This document shows, piece after piece, positions 14,224 to 15,297 of a DNA stretch of 15,297 bases. Source of the DNA: Candidatus Bathyarchaeota archaeon (GTDB taxonomy: Archaea; Thermoproteota; Bathyarchaeia; TCS64; B23). Where the stretch lies: the NCBI GenBank assembly GCA_029259285.1, contig JAPDJB010000063.1, positions 1-15,297 on the forward strand. The letters are read 5' to 3'. The position numbers and the translations under genes are program-made. The number at the start of each line of letters is the position of its first letter. The first letter of the stretch is position 1. Below the pieces are notes generated by a model, which had not been told where the DNA came from, did not search any database, and saw nothing but the letters and a program-made list of their open reading frames with translations.

Positions 14224-14617
14224 ATGTCCGAGAAGAAGGCGACTGGCAGATTCGTCGTCCAGGAGCATCATGCGTCGCATCTCCACTGGGATCTGCGTCT
14301 GGAGATGGATGGCGTCCTGAAGAGCTGGGCAGTCCCCAAGGGAGCCTCCAAGGGAGTCAGGCGTCAGGCGTCTCGCCGTGGAGGTCGAGGATCACCCCCT
14401 CGAATACATCGACTTTGAGGGAGTCATCCCAGAGGGACAATACGGAGCCGGAAGGGTCATCATCTGGGATAGGGGCACCTACACCCTTGAGAGCCGTAAA
14501 CCCGATAAGATCGTCTTCTGGCTCAACGGAGAGAAGCTCAGGGGCCGATACGCCCTGGTGAGATTTAAGAAGAATCCGAGGAATTGGCTCCTCTTCAAGA
14601 CGAAGGAGAAGGGTTAG
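14224..14617 (+). pseudogene. LigD-type 3'-phosphoesterase, disrupted by a 7-bp tandem duplication
   Basis: LigD-like phosphoesterases trim 3'-phosphate or 3'-ribonucleotide ends during DNA end repair; stand-alone forms exist in archaea. From ATG 14224 the first frame has FVVQEHHASHLHWDLRLEMD with H15, H21, D23 and R25, then KSWAVPKGASKGVRR, and loses the pattern. From about 14370 the next frame continues RLAVEVEDHPLEYIDFEGV with the matching His and Tyr, then IPEGQYGAGRVIIWDRGTY and NPRNWLLFKTKEKG. GTCAGGC occurs twice at 14356-14369. Removing one copy yields an uninterrupted 128-residue protein with every catalytic residue at the family spacing (H55 and Y59 in the repaired numbering). Because the change is so clean, it is either a very recent mutation, a reversible slippage site, or an assembly error. 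Confidence 0.85.
14356..14372. repeat. 7-bp tandem duplication GTCAGGC x2 plus GTC
   Basis: The two complete units are identical and followed by a third partial unit. Seven is not a multiple of three, so the second unit shifts the LigD-phosphoesterase frame by +1. Just upstream, CCAAGGGAG also occurs twice 12 nt apart, so the stretch is prone to misalignment. Confidence 0.85.
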
Positions 14618-14639
14618 AGGAGGCTCCTCGACGGCTTCG

Positions 14640-14933
14640 CCACGGTATAAAGCGGTCGACGACCTGGGCCACCCTGATGCGGGCTGTGAGGCTGAGATAC
14701 ATATAGGCATCCATCCTATCCCAGCTATGGTTCCTATGAAGGGTCCGCCTCCAGGGTGATGGTTCTGCCGTCCTTCCTCTCGAAGATTATCTTGTTATCC
14801 TTGATTCTGTGGAATTGTCTCCGATTCCAATCGTTTCAGCCAGCCCTCCAAGGCTCCGAAGCCCGGTAGGCTGGAGCTCTATGCCCCTCTCGACGGTAGG
14901 ATTGCGTTTTTGAGGGATGAGGGATGGGATCAC
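14640..14933 (-). pseudogene. Multiply frameshifted remnant, ending in an acetamidase/formamidase-like motif
   Basis: Minus-strand coding character is visible here but no frame stays open. A GTG at 14933 overlaps the TGA of the membrane gene (GTGA), as a coupled downstream gene would, and reads through RNPTVERGIELQPTG. Shifted frames then give GFGALEGWLKR, WNRRQFHRIKDNKIIFERKD to a TAG at 14734, and, from 14723, SWDRMDAYMYLSLTARIR and VAQVVDRFIPW. The last stretch resembles the conserved C-terminal 'EAYxLxSLxADLRISQVVD' region of acetamidase/formamidase proteins. All segments use the C/G-ending codons of native genes. The identity of the first 200 nt is unknown, and they may belong to a different gene from the last 85 nt. 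Confidence 0.45.
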
Positions 14934-15297
14934 CCCATCCTCCCTATCCTCTCCCATATGATGGCGGCCAGCTGGCCGCCTATGAGGCCCTGGATGCCCC
15001 CGAGGGTCATGAGGAGGATTATGAGGGAGGGGTTGGCCTCTAGGATGCCTAGGAGGATGGTGGATAGAGTTCCCATTAAGCCGACGGAGAGGGAGGAGAT
15101 GAGGGAGGAGATCATCAACCTCCGCCTCTTCACCCCCTCCTCATCGACGACTCGGAGCAGCTTGTTGAAGAGGGCGACGAGGAGGCCGTAGAGGGTTGAG
15201 AGTAGGAGGGTGAGGGGAGCCATCCATCCCCGGATGGAGGAGGTGAGGAGGCCCGCTATCAAGGCGGTCGAAATCGCCCCGAGGGAGCCCACTAGGA
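14930..15297 (-). CDS. Small integral membrane protein, unrecognised, partial or starting at the window edge
   Basis: About 120 residues with four hydrophobic segments: two N-terminal helices (about 6-16 and 22-44), then after a basic loop with VVDEEGVKRRR a Ser/Leu-rich helix (about 58-83), and a Gly-rich helix (about 89-112) before IWERIGRMG. A GTG at 15290-15292 could be the start, but the frame is open to the right edge, so it may begin outside. I do not recognise the family. The Gly/Leu/Ser-rich pattern would fit a membrane subunit or a TIGR04086-like small protein, without firm support. Its stop overlaps a GTG of the degenerate downstream frame. Confidence 0.6.
   Translation of the reverse strand, partial: LVGSLGAISTALIAGLLTSSIRGWMAPLTLLLSTLYGLLVALFNKLLRVVDEEGVKRRRLMISSLISSLSVGLMGTLSTILLGILEANPSLIILLMTLGGIQGLIGGQLAAIIWERIGRMG

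Noticed and set aside
14357..14710. 117-residue minus-strand frame across the LigD remnant
   Set aside because: The LigD coding strand is unambiguous. In the part beyond it, the acetamidase-like fragment is in a different minus frame.
1..15297. CRISPR array, insertion sequence, integrase or toxin-antitoxin pair
   Set aside because: I looked for spaced repeats, transposase motifs, integrase residues and small paired genes on both strands and found none.

Overview
The window is archaeal DNA. Evidence: many genes have a T/A-rich box about 25-29 nt before the start codon (leaderless or near-leaderless transcripts), a pilin with a class III signal peptide, a tRNA with an intron at position 37/38, frequent GTG/TTG starts, and a strong AGG/AGA, C-ending codon bias. 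The gene families (archaeal pilus ATPase and platform, ThiN, RACo-type activator, LigD-like phosphoesterase) suggest an anaerobic TACK-group archaeon, possibly Bathyarchaeia-like. That placement is inference. No CRISPR array, rRNA, IS element or phage module is visible.

Layout. (1) 1-3341, minus strand: a compact type IV pilus cassette of pilin, secretion ATPase and TadC/ArlJ-like membrane platform, the last cut by the window edge. An identical 18-nt repeat lies upstream of both the pilin and the ATPase. (2) 3482-5293: a divergently transcribed winged-helix regulator converging on a UbiA prenyltransferase. The C-terminal parts of both genes sit in a roughly 1.2-kb AT-rich block whose edges fall inside the two reading frames. 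(3) 5294-6385: an AT-rich intergenic region with dyads, a small winged-helix protein, and an unrecognised coiled-coil protein sharing a CTAG stop with it. (4) 6530-8802: a TauE/SafE exporter with its DUF1634 partner, then an M20 metallo-deacylase with its own leaderless promoter. (5) 8847-11443: three overlapping genes, an ECF-type S component, an AIR-synthase-like/ThiN fusion and a SAM methyltransferase. This looks like a thiamine or related cofactor unit. (6) 11629-11886: divergent tRNA-Leu(UAA), with a 19-nt intron, and tRNA-Arg(CCU), with an encoded CCA. (7) 11915-13729: a 2Fe-2S/ASKHA protein of the RACo (corrinoid reductive activator) family. (8) 13771-15297: a run of broken genes. These are an ACT/V4R-type protein with a frameshift and a large internal loss, a LigD 3'-phosphoesterase split by a perfect 7-bp tandem duplication, and an out-of-frame remnant ending in an acetamidase/formamidase-like motif. 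A membrane protein then runs off the right edge.

The most distinctive observations are the LigD-PE 7-bp duplication, the cluster of decayed genes, the within-gene composition switch, the shared pilus repeat, and the AIRS-ThiN fusion coupled to an ECF S component. Nothing here clearly amounts to a wholly new system. The AIRS-ThiN/ECF/methyltransferase unit and the pilus cassette with its divergent regulator are the best candidates for new functional linkages.
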